DNA of 64,000 bases from Bacteroidota bacterium (GTDB taxonomy: Bacteria; Bacteroidota; Bacteroidia; 2-12-FULL-35-15), in contig JAFLBF010000003.1 in the NCBI GenBank assembly GCA_017303895.1, forward strand, positions 85,148-149,147. Reading direction: 5' to 3'. The position numbers and the translations under genes are program-made. Shown piece after piece: positions 42,488 through 51,874 of this stretch (positions within the stretch are counted from its first letter, which is position 1; each line of letters opens with the position of its first letter). A model generated the notes under the pieces. It worked only from the letters and a program-made list of their open reading frames with translations, was not told where the DNA came from and ran no database searches.

Positions 42488-43918
42488 ATGAAAAAATTGC
42501 TCTTGTTAGGTTCTATTGTTACTTTGGCTAGTTGCCAACAAAGTACCGGAGAACTTGTAGGTGTTCACCCACGTCCCGAGTGGTTCGATATCGATCCATT
42601 TGGTATGTTGTACATCCCAATGGGAAGTTACAATATGGGTCCAAGTGATGAGGATACTCCTTATTCACATACTACCAAGTCGAAAACAGTTTCTGTTCAA
42701 GCATTTTATATTGACCAAACAGAGATCTCTAACAACGAGTATCGCCAGTTTGTATATTACGTTCGTGACTCATTAGCACACCGTCACTTGATTGATGATG
42801 GTATTGGTGAGCATGGTATTTCTGTGGATGAGTATGGACAAGATCTTGATCCGCCATTATTGAACTGGGAAGAGGAAATTGAATGGGAAGATCAAGGAAC
42901 CAGAGAGGCGTTGGAGTTTATGTACTTACCTCCTGAAGAGCGTTTCTACAAGCGTAGACAAATTGATACCCGTAAATTGAATTTTGAATATTATTGGATC
43001 AATTTCCGTATGGCTGCTCAAAAGTCAAATCGATTCAAACCGAATAAATCTCCAGACCAAAATGGACAAGATTTCATCAATGGTTGGGAAAATACTTCTG
43101 TAGGCGACAACAAAACATTGGGTCACTACGATGTTAAGGATCCTATCTCTGATGGTAGCGGTAATTATAGCATGCGTGAGCGTAAGGATAAAGACCGTAG
43201 TGTGTTTATCGTGAAGGATATTATCAATGTTTACCCTGATACTTTAGCATGGGTGCATGATTTCACTTATTCATTTAATGAGCCTATGACCAACATGTAT
43301 TTCTGGCACGTGGCTTATGATGATTATCCGGTTGTTGGTATTACTTGGAAGCAAGCACGTGCATTCTGTATCTGGAGAACTGAATTGTTCAATAACTGGT
43401 TGATCTCTAACGGTCAGACATTTGTGAACGACTTCCGTTTACCAACTGAATCAGAATGGGAATATGCTGCTCGTGGTGGTAATGCATTAAGTCCATATCC
43501 TTGGGGTGGTCCTTATATCAGAAATGCAATGGGATGTTTCTTAGGAAACTTCAAGCCAATGCGTGGTAATTATATCCCTGATGGTGGTTTCCATACTGTT
43601 AAGATCTTATCTTACAATCCAAACGACTATGGTTTGTATTGTATGGCTGGAAATGCTGCTGAGTGGACAAGCAATGCATTCGATGAGTCAGCATACGACT
43701 TTGCACACGATTTGAATCCGGATTATGTGTACGAAGCACAAGATAACGAAGCAAATGTATTAAAGCGTAAAGTTATTCGTGGTGGTTCTTGGAAAGATGT
43801 AGGTTATTACTTACAAACAAGCTCTAGAACTTACGAATATCAAGATACAGCGAAATGTTACGTTGGTTTCCGTTGTGTTCAAACATACTTAGGTCGTGCA
43901 AAAGGCGATGACCTATAA
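42488..43918 (+). CDS. gldK: Gliding motility / type IX secretion lipoprotein GldK
   Basis: The product (476 residues) is the GldK/PorK lipoprotein that forms, with GldN/PorN, the periplasmic ring of the type IX secretion system beneath the outer membrane. It has a lipoprotein signal (LLLLGSIVTLASC, Cys16) and a formylglycine-generating-enzyme-like fold: MLYIPMGSYNMGPSDEDTPYS, VSVQAFYIDQTEISNNEYRQFVYYV, FRLPTESEWEYAARGGN, YCMAGNAAEWTSNAFDE and KVIRGGSWKDVGYYLQTSSRTY. The catalytic cysteines of true sulfatase-modifying enzymes are not expected to function here. It is followed closely by gldL. Confidence 0.97.
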   Translation: MKKLLLLGSIVTLASCQQSTGELVGVHPRPEWFDIDPFGMLYIPMGSYNMGPSDEDTPYSHTTKSKTVSVQAFYIDQTEISNNEYRQFVYYVRDSLAHRHLIDDGIGEHGISVDEYGQDLDPPLLNWEEEIEWEDQGTREALEFMYLPPEERFYKRRQIDTRKLNFEYYWINFRMAAQKSNRFKPNKSPDQNGQDFINGWENTSVGDNKTLGHYDVKDPISDGSGNYSMRERKDKDRSVFIVKDIINVYPDTLAWVHDFTYSFNEPMTNMYFWHVAYDDYPVVGITWKQARAFCIWRTELFNNWLISNGQTFVNDFRLPTESEWEYAARGGNALSPYPWGGPYIRNAMGCFLGNFKPMRGNYIPDGGFHTVKILSYNPNDYGLYCMAGNAAEWTSNAFDESAYDFAHDLNPDYVYEAQDNEANVLKRKVIRGGSWKDVGYYLQTSSRTYEYQDTAKCYVGFRCVQTYLGRAKGDDL

Positions 43919-43981
43919 ACTTGAAAATCTCTAATCTAAACTAAATAAAAACAATTATTAACAATTTAAACTTTAAAAATT

Positions 43982-44767
43982 ATGGGTGGTAAAAAATGGA
44001 AAAGTTTCATGGCCAAATTATATGGATTTGGTGCGGCAATCGTAATCGTTGGAGCGATGTTTAAAATCATGCACTGGCCAGGTGCGGGTCCGATGCTTGT
44101 AATCGGTTTGTCTACAGAGGCGGTAATCTTCTTTTTCTCGGCATTTGAACCGCCACATGAAGAAGTGGATTGGAGTTTAGTTTACCCTGAATTAGCTGGT
44201 ATGCATGGTGAAGAAGGTGAAGAGAAGCATGCTAAAATTGAAGATAAAGGTTCTATTACAGAACAATTAGATAACATGTTAGAAGAAGCGAAGATCGGAC
44301 CGGAACTTATTGCAAGTTTAGGTGAAGGTATGCGTCATTTAGGTGACCAAGCTAATAAAATGTCTAACATCGCTGATGCTTCAGTTGCAACTAACGAGTA
44401 TGTATCTAGTGTACAGTCTGCTGCTAAAAATGTAGCTTCTTTATCTAGCTCTTATTCAAAAGCTGCTGAGTCATTGATGGGATTGTCATTATCTAATGAA
44501 GATGGCGCTTCTTTCGGTGAGCAATTAAGCAAAGTTTCTAAAAACCTTTCTGCATTGAATGCTTCTTATGAGTTACAATTGCAAGGTTCTAATGAACATT
44601 TAAAAGCAACTTCTAAATTCTATGATGGTTTAGCGGATCTAATGAAAAACTTGAATGATTCGGTTGATGATACAAGAAAATACAAAGACCAAATCGCTCA
44701 ACTTTCTTCTAACTTAGAATCGTTGAACACTATTTATGGAAATATGTTAAATGCTATGAGAAAATAA
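43982..44767 (+). CDS. gldL: Gliding motility / type IX secretion motor protein GldL
   Basis: The product (261 residues) is the inner-membrane stator-like component that powers the type IX system from proton motive force. Two transmembrane helices at the N-terminus are separated by a short loop: LYGFGAAIVIVGAMFKIMHWPGAGPMLVIGLSTEAVIFFFSAFEPP, including the helix-1 KIMHWPG motif. A functionally important glutamate lies in helix 2 (STEAVIF). The rest is a helical cytoplasmic domain rich in Ser, Ala and Leu. It pairs with GldM. Confidence 0.97.
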   Translation: MGGKKWKSFMAKLYGFGAAIVIVGAMFKIMHWPGAGPMLVIGLSTEAVIFFFSAFEPPHEEVDWSLVYPELAGMHGEEGEEKHAKIEDKGSITEQLDNMLEEAKIGPELIASLGEGMRHLGDQANKMSNIADASVATNEYVSSVQSAAKNVASLSSSYSKAAESLMGLSLSNEDGASFGEQLSKVSKNLSALNASYELQLQGSNEHLKATSKFYDGLADLMKNLNDSVDDTRKYKDQIAQLSSNLESLNTIYGNMLNAMRK

Positions 44768-44785
44768 TAGGTTGAAAAACCTATT
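44766..44785 (+). promoter_or_regulatory. GAAA-tetraloop hairpin between gldL and gldM
   Basis: AATAGGTT and AACCTATT pair around a GAAA loop directly after the gldL stop, overlapping its last base. A GNRA-loop hairpin of this kind may stabilise the upstream mRNA segment; there is no T-run long enough for a strong terminator. Confidence 0.5.
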
Positions 44786-44856
44786 GTTTCCTCTATCATT
44801 ACTATTTTCATTCGACTATTAAAAGAAATATTAATCATAGAAAACAATTATAAGCT

Positions 44857-46467
44857 ATGGCAGGTGGTAAAGAAACCCCAAGGCAGAAGATGATTGGTAT
44901 GATGTACCTGGTGTTAACAGCACTTTTGGCGCTTAACGTATCAAAAGAGATCTTGAATGCCTTTGTAATTATTGAAGAAAGTTTAAATGTTACAAACGAA
45001 AACTTCGATACGAAGAACGGATTGTTATATCAAAAGTTTGCTAAAGCTACAGCTGAAAATCCTGATAGAGCTAAGCCTTGGGAACAAAAAGCTTTAAAGG
45101 TGCAAAAAGAATCGAAAGAACTTTGTGCTTTTATTGATGATATTAAGAGTCAGTTATATCAAAAAATTCAAGGAATTCCTAAAGAACAAGCAGATACTCT
45201 TCACTTGATGTATCTAGAAAGTAAGGATGAGAATAATATCCCTACTGAATTGATGATCGGTGCCGGAGCTGATGCTGAAAATGCAACCGGTCTTTCAAAA
45301 GACTTAAAGGAAAGAATTGAGAAATACAAAAAAACGATCACAGATCAGGTGCCTGAAAAAGACCGTAAAACGTTGAAATTAGGTTTAAGTACTGAAGAAA
45401 TGTACTCTATCGGTGATGAGCGTATGGTGAAATGGGAGAGTAATTTATTTGCTCACCAGCCTGCAGCAGCTGTATTAAGTATTTTGGCGAAATTGAAAAA
45501 TGACGTTAAAAATGCTGAGTCAGATGTTGTTGCAACATTGTTGAGAAATGTTGATGAGTCTACGATCAAATTTGATAAAGTAGTTGCGAAAGTGGTTGCT
45601 CCATCAAATTACATTATTTCAGGTGAAGAATACAAAGCAGATATCTTTATTGCTGCTTATAACTCTTCTTCAAATCCTGAGATTTTAATTGGTGCAGTTG
45701 ATACAACAACAGGCTTGATCAAAGGTGCTTCTACGAAATTGGAAACTTTTGAGAATGGTTTAGGTAAGTACTCTACTAAAACAGGTTCTGAAGGTGAACA
45801 AATTTTAACGGGTGTTATTAATGTAAAAGGACAAGATGGTAAAGTTACCGGATATCCTTTCGAAACATCTTACATGGTTGCTCGTCCTTCTATGGCTGTT
45901 TCACCTACAAAAATGAATGTATTCTACATTGGTGTTGAGAATCCTGTTGCTATTTCTGTTGCAGGTGCTTCACCTACAGATGTAGTAGCTACACTTTCCG
46001 GTGCTAGTGGTTCTATTGTTTCTAAAGGACAAGGACAGTACATTGTAAAAGTAAGTGGTGGAACAAAATGTGATATCAACGTTGCTGTGAAAACAAAAAC
46101 AGGAACAAAATCAATGGGTAAAATGGAATTCCGTATTAAGAAAGTTCCTAGTCCATTGGCTTCTTTTGCTGGTATCACTGGTGATGGTAAAGCATCAAAA
46201 GGTGAATTACAATCAGCAGGTGGTGTTATCCCTAAATTAGAGGATTTCGTATTCGATTTGAAATTCCCTGTTATTTCTTGGGTAATGTCCATGAACATCA
46301 ATGGTGTATTCGTTGATGCTCCAGCTTCAGGTCCTTCTAAAACTAGCCAAATGAGCGAAATGCTTAATAAGGCTAAACCAGGCTCTAAGATCTTGATCGA
46401 GCAGGTTAAAGTTCAAGCACCTGATGGAGTTCGTTCTATCCCTGGTTGTGTGATCAAAGTGAAATAA
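44857..46467 (+). CDS. gldM: Gliding motility / type IX secretion motor protein GldM
   Basis: The product (536 residues) crosses the inner membrane once (MIGMMYLVLTALLALNVSKEILNAFVIIEESL), with a short cytoplasmic N-terminus and a long periplasmic shaft. The start AGGKETPRQKMIGMMYLVLTALLALN is diagnostic of GldM/PorM. The periplasmic part contains successive domains (D1 about 36-220, then beta-rich domains with TYKADIFIAAYNSSSNPE and KVAVSPTKMNVFYIGVENPVAISVAG-like segments) that reach the GldK/GldN ring. The motor transmits rotation from GldL. Length is as expected. Confidence 0.97.
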   Translation: MAGGKETPRQKMIGMMYLVLTALLALNVSKEILNAFVIIEESLNVTNENFDTKNGLLYQKFAKATAENPDRAKPWEQKALKVQKESKELCAFIDDIKSQLYQKIQGIPKEQADTLHLMYLESKDENNIPTELMIGAGADAENATGLSKDLKERIEKYKKTITDQVPEKDRKTLKLGLSTEEMYSIGDERMVKWESNLFAHQPAAAVLSILAKLKNDVKNAESDVVATLLRNVDESTIKFDKVVAKVVAPSNYIISGEEYKADIFIAAYNSSSNPEILIGAVDTTTGLIKGASTKLETFENGLGKYSTKTGSEGEQILTGVINVKGQDGKVTGYPFETSYMVARPSMAVSPTKMNVFYIGVENPVAISVAGASPTDVVATLSGASGSIVSKGQGQYIVKVSGGTKCDINVAVKTKTGTKSMGKMEFRIKKVPSPLASFAGITGDGKASKGELQSAGGVIPKLEDFVFDLKFPVISWVMSMNINGVFVDAPASGPSKTSQMSEMLNKAKPGSKILIEQVKVQAPDGVRSIPGCVIKVK

Positions 46468-46488
46468 AATTTTTAAAACGGAACAGTC

Positions 46489-47364
46489 ATGAAAAAAGTA
46501 AAAATTCTTTTAACGCTATTTGTTGTTGCATTTGCAGCATTAACTAGCTACGCTCAAGAGGTATTGGCACCAAAGCCACCAAAATACCCTGATGGAGTAT
46601 ATACAAAAGAAAATACCCGCACTCGCAGAGCTATTCCTTACACACATTTGCGTGAAGCAGATGTAATGTGGAGCAAACGTGTATGGCGCGTGATTGACCT
46701 TCGTGAAAAGATCAACCATCCTTTGTATTACCCTGATCAAATTATTCTTGACAGAAAGAGTTTGTTTGATGTGATCAAAGATGCCGCTTTGAAAGATGGA
46801 ACAATTACTTGTTTCGATCAACCCGGTATTGATGACGAGTTCCGTTACGAGATGACCAAAAGCGAAATTGACAAACTTTTAGTTTCTTGGGATTCAACAG
46901 CTACTGCTGAGGATCCAAACAATCCAGGAACATACATTTCTGCTCCTGTAAAGAATGAGATCGCTTCTATTTCCGTTTGGAAATATTGGGTAAAAGAAGA
47001 TTGGTTCTTTGACAAACAACGTTCTGTTTTGGATGTTCGTATCATCGGATTATGTCCTTTGGTTGAAAAGAAAACGGAGACCGGTGAGTCAACCGGTGCT
47101 GATAAAGCATTATTCTGGGTGTATTTCCCTGAGTGCCGTCCGGTATTCGCTAATCAGGAAGTATATATGCGTCACAATGATGCTGAGCGTAGAACTTTTG
47201 AAGATATCTTCTGGAAACGTATGTTCTCCAGCTATGTTAGAAAAGAGTCAAACGTATACAACAGATCGATCGTTGAGTACAAGACTGGTTTAGATGCTTT
47301 GTTAGAATCAGAACGTATCAAAAATGATGTGTTTATTTACGAACACGATTTATTCCATTTCTAA
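46489..47364 (+). CDS. gldN: Gliding motility / type IX secretion ring protein GldN
   Basis: The product (291 residues) is the periplasmic ring partner of GldK. It has a signal peptide (ILLTLFVVAFAALTSYAQ), then the family core LREADVMWSKRVWRVIDLREKINHPLYYP, KYWVKEDWFFDKQRSVLDVRIIGLCPLVEKK, LFWVYFPECRPVFANQEVY and FWKRMFSSYVRKESNVYNRSI. It follows gldM by about 20 bases. An intrinsic terminator lies just after it, before a second gldN-like gene. Confidence 0.97.
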   Translation: MKKVKILLTLFVVAFAALTSYAQEVLAPKPPKYPDGVYTKENTRTRRAIPYTHLREADVMWSKRVWRVIDLREKINHPLYYPDQIILDRKSLFDVIKDAALKDGTITCFDQPGIDDEFRYEMTKSEIDKLLVSWDSTATAEDPNNPGTYISAPVKNEIASISVWKYWVKEDWFFDKQRSVLDVRIIGLCPLVEKKTETGESTGADKALFWVYFPECRPVFANQEVYMRHNDAERRTFEDIFWKRMFSSYVRKESNVYNRSIVEYKTGLDALLESERIKNDVFIYEHDLFHF

Positions 47365-47388
47365 GAAAAAATCTTAATAATAAAGAAG

Positions 47389-47420
47389 ATCCCTTGCCAT
47401 CAGGCAGGGGATTTTTTTTT
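47389..47420 (+). terminator. Terminator after gldN
   Basis: ATCCCTTGCC and GGCAGGGGAT form a ten-base stem with one G-T-type mismatch around ATCA, followed by eight T. It should end most of the porP-gldN transcript. Confidence 0.8.
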
Positions 47421-47471
47421 GTGCAATATCTTTCGATAAGCTTCCGTTTTAATTCAGAAAAGGAGGCCATT

Positions 47472-48341
47472 ATGAAAACTTATCTTTTCGCTTGCTGTAG
47501 TATTCTATCTGTGAATACTAGTATTATTTCAGCACAATGTTTACCACAAAGTAATGTAATTGATCCTAAGAGTCCGGACCTCTCTCAAGCCGGCAGGATA
47601 AATAAACCATTTCCGGTTTCGTACACTTATCAGCGAGAAGCAGATGTGATGTGGAGTAAAAGGATCTGGAGGGTGGTTGATATGAGAGAAAAATTGAATT
47701 TGCCTATCTACTATCCAACAGAACCAAATGTAGGTTTAAGAAGTTTGTTTGATGTGTTGAAATGTGCTGTGTTAGAGGATAGTTTGACTGCTTTTGCGAA
47801 TCCGGCATTCGATGATGAATTCAAGAATCCGATGACCAAAGCTGAGATCAGAAGTGTGTTGATCCACTGGGATTCAACACATCAAATAGAAAATGTAGAG
47901 AATCCAGGTGAAATGATCATTAGTCCAATGAAGACAGAGATCACTGCAAGTGATGTACGTCAGTATTGGATTAAAGAAGATTGGTTCTTTGATCGTCAAC
48001 GCTCTGTGATGGAGTGTAGGATCATCGGAATATGTCCTTTAGTTGAGAAGAAATCCGAGAGTGGAGAAGTAGTTGGATTGAAGCCTTTGTTCTGGATCTA
48101 TTTCCCGGAAGCCCGTTCTTATTTGGCAAAAGCAGCCGTTTTTAATAGATGGAATGATGCGGCAAGAATGAGCTATGATGAATTGTTTGTTAAGCGAATG
48201 TTCGCCAGCTATGTCTATAAAGAGTCGAATGTATATGATAGGACCATTGCCCAATACAAAACCGGTCTGGAGGCTTTGCTGGAGTCGGAAGATATTAAAG
48301 AAGATATTTTTAAATACGAAGAAGACCTATGGCATCGTTAG
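47472..48341 (+). CDS. Second GldN-like protein (GldN/GldO paralogue)
   Basis: The product (289 residues) is a clear paralogue of the preceding GldN: YQREADVMWSKRIWRVVDMREKLNLPIYYP, QYWIKEDWFFDRQRSVMECRIIGICPLVEKKSESGE, LFWIYFPEARSYL and VKRMFASYVYKESNVYDRTIAQYKTGLEALLESE. It has a short signal peptide ending in IISAQC. Flavobacterium johnsoniae carries such a pair, gldN and gldO, with partly redundant roles. Here the copy lies beyond a terminator and has an unusually strong ribosome binding site AGGAGG five bases before the ATG, so it may be expressed separately. An upstream in-frame ATG (47394) lies within the terminator and is rejected. It overlaps the DUF2461 gene end by four bases, convergently. 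Confidence 0.92.
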   Translation: MKTYLFACCSILSVNTSIISAQCLPQSNVIDPKSPDLSQAGRINKPFPVSYTYQREADVMWSKRIWRVVDMREKLNLPIYYPTEPNVGLRSLFDVLKCAVLEDSLTAFANPAFDDEFKNPMTKAEIRSVLIHWDSTHQIENVENPGEMIISPMKTEITASDVRQYWIKEDWFFDRQRSVMECRIIGICPLVEKKSESGEVVGLKPLFWIYFPEARSYLAKAAVFNRWNDAARMSYDELFVKRMFASYVYKESNVYDRTIAQYKTGLEALLESEDIKEDIFKYEEDLWHR

Positions 48342-48997
48342 TCACAGGCTCTTCTTAAAAATGAATTGAATGGATAAGCACTTTCAAATGAAGTGCTTAT
48401 TTTTTTGACTGCATTTTTTGATGTTATATCTGCATCTTTAAGATATTCTAGTGCAATAAAACTTTTAAGTTTTAAAAATTCGATCTCCGGATGTTCCTTG
48501 TCATATCCTTTTGGTGCGGTCTTTACTTTGTCTTCCTGAGATAAGTCTTTAAAATGTTTTTTAAATTCTTTTGCGGAGAGTATTTTTCTGAATTCATCTG
48601 CATTGTAATCGATCTCCTGACGTACTGCATTTAACTGAGGTGCAGGGGGCATCCACATACCACAGGCTAAAAAGCAGTTTCCCGGTTCGATATGTATATA
48701 ATAGCCTGCAGAAAATGATTTTTTCCCTTCGGGAGAAATATACGCTCCTATATTGGTTTTATACGGTGCTTTGTTGGCGGAGAAACGAATATCTCGGTTG
48801 ATGCGGAATATGCAATCCTTAGCTTCTAAATGCTTTACTGAGGGGTCGAATTGAGCGATACTTGTGATCAATTCATTAACGAATGACTTTAATTCCAGTT
48901 TTACTTGTTCGTATGCTGGACGATTTTTGTCAAACCATTCTTTGGAATTATTCTTTTTAAGTTTACTTAAAAAATCAAGTGTTGATGTACTGATCAT
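48338..48997 (-). CDS. DUF2461 domain protein
   Basis: The product (219 residues from this start) belongs to DUF2461 (TIGR02453-like), a conserved family of unknown function. Recognisable features are the N-terminal TLDFLSKLKKNNSKEWFDKNRPAYEQVK, the central CIFRINRDIRFSANKAPYKTNIGAYIS and GYYIHIEPGNCFLACGMWMPPAPQLNAVRQEI. Longer in-frame starts would overlap the preceding permease gene; the start used leaves a four-base gap and fits the conserved N-terminus. Co-transcribed with the permease gene. Convergent with the gldN paralogue. Confidence 0.88.
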   Translation of the reverse strand: MISTSTLDFLSKLKKNNSKEWFDKNRPAYEQVKLELKSFVNELITSIAQFDPSVKHLEAKDCIFRINRDIRFSANKAPYKTNIGAYISPEGKKSFSAGYYIHIEPGNCFLACGMWMPPAPQLNAVRQEIDYNADEFRKILSAKEFKKHFKDLSQEDKVKTAPKGYDKEHPEIEFLKLKSFIALEYLKDADITSKNAVKKISTSFESAYPFNSFLRRACD

Positions 48998-49001
48998 AGC
49001 A

Positions 49002-50120
49002 TTATTTTTTTGAATGTTCTTCATCCAATTCGGCTGTGAGCTGCTGAACAATTTTGAAGTTAGATAAAAATTCTTTTGCAATAATACGCAAGATGGTATA
49101 AACCGGTACTGCCACGATCATGCCTCCAATCCCGGCAAGCGTTCCTGCAGTTAGGATCACAATGAAAATTTCTAATGGATGGGCTTTAACAATATTGGAT
49201 ATTACTAAAGGTTGAAAGAAGAACGCATCTAATAATTGCACAACCAAGAATGTGATACATATTTTCCCTAATAGAGGTAAAAGTTGGGAATAAAACTCCA
49301 TTTCCAAATTGGATGTAACTCCAATTAGTAAACCGAATGCAATACCAAATAGCGGGCCTATGTATGGAATGATGTTTATTAATCCGGCAAACATGCCAAT
49401 AAGTAGTGCATTCTTGATCCCTATAATGCTTAAACCAATAGCTGTAAGTGTAGCAACAAATAACATGTCCAGCAAAATGCCTATAAAGTAACGCGTAAGT
49501 AGTCGTTTGGTATCTCGCAATATCTCCTTTACCGGTTCGATATGTTTGGGCGGAGTTAATAATAGAAAAATCCGATAGATCAAATGTTCGTCCTTGATAA
49601 AAAAGAATGCCATAAAAAGAACAGCAAATGTTCCTCCGATCATACTGGTTGTAAAACTAAAAATTTGGGAGGCAATATTGGAGATCTCTTGAAAGCCTAA
49701 AATAGAGGTGAGTTCAGTAGCCAGAAATTTTTCAATCGATTCTCCATGTCCGTAGTTGATCTGAAATTTTTGAAGGTCATATTCCAGGTTTTTAAGTGGT
49801 TCCTTAAAAACAGTGACCACCTCGTTCGGGTTGATCTGGCTGATGATCCTTGCTTCTTCAACGATCAATGGAATAAACATAGATACCAAAAGCATAAAAA
49901 TACCAGCGATCGATGCAAGTGAAAATATGGCTACAATTGTTTTAGGCAAAACAAAATTTTTGATCTTGATCTTCGAATAAAGTTTCAAAAAAGGCTGACC
50001 GATCAAGGATATGATAACGGCAATTGCAATATAGATAATAATAGATTTTAAATAGATCCATACCAATGCGATGATTGCAATGATGAGTCCGATGATAAAA
50101 TATTTTGAGAATGATTGCAT
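49002..50120 (-). CDS. AI-2E family transporter
   Basis: The product (372 residues) is a polytopic inner-membrane protein of the AI-2E/UPF0118 family (TqsA, PerM). About eight hydrophobic segments are visible, including KYFIIGLIIAIIALVWIYLKSIIIYIAIAVIISLIGQP at the N-terminus, and the typical ALLIGMFAGLINIIPYIGPLFGIAFGLLIG and LDAFFFQPLVISNIVKAHPLEIFIVILTAGTLAGIGGMIVAVPVYTI near the C-terminus. Family members export autoinducer-2 or act as Na+/H+ antiporters; the substrate here is unknown. The start at MQSFSKYF is preferred over an ATG 24 codons earlier whose peptide is not conserved. Confidence 0.9.
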   Translation of the reverse strand: MQSFSKYFIIGLIIAIIALVWIYLKSIIIYIAIAVIISLIGQPFLKLYSKIKIKNFVLPKTIVAIFSLASIAGIFMLLVSMFIPLIVEEARIISQINPNEVVTVFKEPLKNLEYDLQKFQINYGHGESIEKFLATELTSILGFQEISNIASQIFSFTTSMIGGTFAVLFMAFFFIKDEHLIYRIFLLLTPPKHIEPVKEILRDTKRLLTRYFIGILLDMLFVATLTAIGLSIIGIKNALLIGMFAGLINIIPYIGPLFGIAFGLLIGVTSNLEMEFYSQLLPLLGKICITFLVVQLLDAFFFQPLVISNIVKAHPLEIFIVILTAGTLAGIGGMIVAVPVYTILRIIAKEFLSNFKIVQQLTAELDEEHSKK

Positions 50121-50175
50121 TTGTTCTATTTCTGATATAAAGATATAAAATGTGTGAGAATAAAACTCAGAATAG

Positions 50176-50183
50176 TATATTTG
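50176..50183 (+). promoter_or_regulatory. -7 element of the YdjM-like gene
   Basis: TATATTTG matches TAnnTTTG, 18 bases before the ATG at 50202, and overlaps the earlier alternative reading-frame start at 50154. Confidence 0.5.
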
Positions 50184-50201
50184 TTTTATCAAACAATTTA
50201 T

Positions 50202-51212
50202 ATGGATTCATTAACACATTTGGTATTAGGAGCAGCTATCGGGGAAGCGGTATTAGGGAAGAAGATCGGACGCAAAGCAATGCTTTGGGGGGCTTTGGCC
50301 GACACAATTCCTGATTTTGATGTTTTTGCATCTTGTTGTAACACTGATGCTCAGCAACTGATGGTTCACAGGGGGATCACTCATTCCTTGTTGTTTGTTT
50401 TTTTAATGTCGCCTCTTATTGGATATGTTTTCAGCAGAATATTTAAGAAAGCAGGGGTAACCTGGAAGGAATGGACATTGCTTTTCTTTTTGGGAATGTT
50501 CACACATATTTTAATTGATGCTATGACGGCTTATGGGACAGGATGGTTTGAGCCATTTAGTGAATATAGAGTTAGTTTTAATTCCATTTTTGTTGCCGAT
50601 GTGTTTTATACTGTGCCCTTTTTGGTATGTGTGCTTGTTGCACTAATTGCAAAAAATGGTTCTCCTCGTAGAGTAAAATGGAACCGTGCCGGTTTGATCA
50701 TCAGTACTGCTTATTTAGTATTTACGCTGTTTAATAAATGGCATGTACATCATACGATGTCTGATTCATTTACAAAGCAAAATTATACTGCCGAAGAGTT
50801 TGTGACCACCCCAACACCCTTGAATAATTTTTTATGGATGGCCTATTCAAAAGATGAAGCGGGAACATACATAGGTTATTATTCTATTTTTGATAAATCA
50901 TCTGAAATTTATTTTCATAGAGTTGAACGAAATGAAAATTTGTTGGCGCCATATGAAGGAGATGAGTCCTTAGCGATATTAAAACAGTTTTCAAAAGGGC
51001 ATTATGTGATAAGTCAGGAAGATTCTATTGTTTACTTTAATGATGTCCGTTTTGGACAGATGGGGGGATGGGATCAATCGGATGCCGGTTTCCCTTTCTC
51101 ATTCAAATTGAACAAAAATGCAGACAATTCAATGGCATTGGATAGAGGAAAATTTAAAATGTCATTTGCGGATGCTTTTGCATCTTTATATACACGTGTA
51201 AAAGGAAAATAA
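50202..51212 (+). CDS. Metal-dependent hydrolase, YdjM/DUF457 family membrane protein
   Basis: The product (336 residues) is a membrane-bound metal-dependent hydrolase of the YdjM (DUF457) type. The diagnostic N-terminus is MDSLTHLVLGAAIGEAVLGKKIGRKAMLWGALADTIPDFD, then HRGITHSLLFVFLMSPLIG and FLGMFTHILIDAMTAYGTGWFEPFS, whose His and Asp residues form the putative metal site of a zinc-dependent phospholipase C-like fold. Five membrane segments precede a soluble C-terminal domain. The promoter fixes this start. The stop codon adjoins the ATG of the following oxidoreductase gene. Confidence 0.88.
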   Translation: MDSLTHLVLGAAIGEAVLGKKIGRKAMLWGALADTIPDFDVFASCCNTDAQQLMVHRGITHSLLFVFLMSPLIGYVFSRIFKKAGVTWKEWTLLFFLGMFTHILIDAMTAYGTGWFEPFSEYRVSFNSIFVADVFYTVPFLVCVLVALIAKNGSPRRVKWNRAGLIISTAYLVFTLFNKWHVHHTMSDSFTKQNYTAEEFVTTPTPLNNFLWMAYSKDEAGTYIGYYSIFDKSSEIYFHRVERNENLLAPYEGDESLAILKQFSKGHYVISQEDSIVYFNDVRFGQMGGWDQSDAGFPFSFKLNKNADNSMALDRGKFKMSFADAFASLYTRVKGK

Positions 51213-51872
51213 ATGGGTAAAAGTGCAATTATAATTGGTGCAACAGGTCTTGTTGGTTCAGAGTTGGTCAAACAATTGTTTTCAGATAAAGAATATTCTT
51301 CAGTGAAAATATTTGTCAGAAAAAAACTCGAAATGGAACATCCAAAGTTGGAGCAATGTGTTGTAAATTTTGAAAAGTTAGAAGAAATTAAAGATCAAAT
51401 CAAAGGTGATGTTGTTTTCTGTTGTATGGGGACAACCATAAAAGTGGCAGGCTCTCAGGATGCCTTCTTTAAAGTGGACCATACCTATCCCTATTATTTT
51501 GCACAATTGGCTAAAGCTAACGGAATGGATAAATTTCTGTTGGTATCTTCGTTAGGGGCAGATAAGAATTCATCCAACTTTTATTTAAGGGTAAAAGGAC
51601 AAATTGAATGGGATCTTGAAAAATTAAAATTTAAGAACTTGATCATCCTCCGTCCTTCTATGCTGCTGGGTAATAGAAAAGAATTTCGTTTGGGCGAGCT
51701 GATCGGAAAAGTGATAATGAAGGCTTTGGCTTTTGTTTTTATTGGGAAGCTGGAAAAGTATAGGGCAATAGAGGCTGCAACTGTCGCAAAAGCAATGATC
51801 CTTTTATCAAAGAATGAATTGGATAACGTTGCGATCTTTCAAAATGACCGCTTGTTGGATCTCGGAAAATGA
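51213..51872 (+). CDS. NAD(P)-binding oxidoreductase (HTATIP2-like SDR)
   Basis: The product (219 residues) is an atypical short-chain dehydrogenase with the Rossmann loop AIIIGATGLVGSELV at the N-terminus, the VVFCCMGTTIKVAGSQDAFFKVDHTYPYYFAQLAKANG segment, the LVSSLGADKNSSNFYLRVKGQIEWDLEKL region (Tyr and Lys), and LIILRPSMLLGNRKEFR. It resembles HTATIP2/CC3-type proteins that bind NADP(H). Substrate unknown. The ATG directly follows the upstream stop codon, so translation is coupled to the YdjM-like gene. Confidence 0.87.
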   Translation: MGKSAIIIGATGLVGSELVKQLFSDKEYSSVKIFVRKKLEMEHPKLEQCVVNFEKLEEIKDQIKGDVVFCCMGTTIKVAGSQDAFFKVDHTYPYYFAQLAKANGMDKFLLVSSLGADKNSSNFYLRVKGQIEWDLEKLKFKNLIILRPSMLLGNRKEFRLGELIGKVIMKALAFVFIGKLEKYRAIEAATVAKAMILLSKNELDNVAIFQNDRLLDLGK

Positions 51873-51874
51873 TC

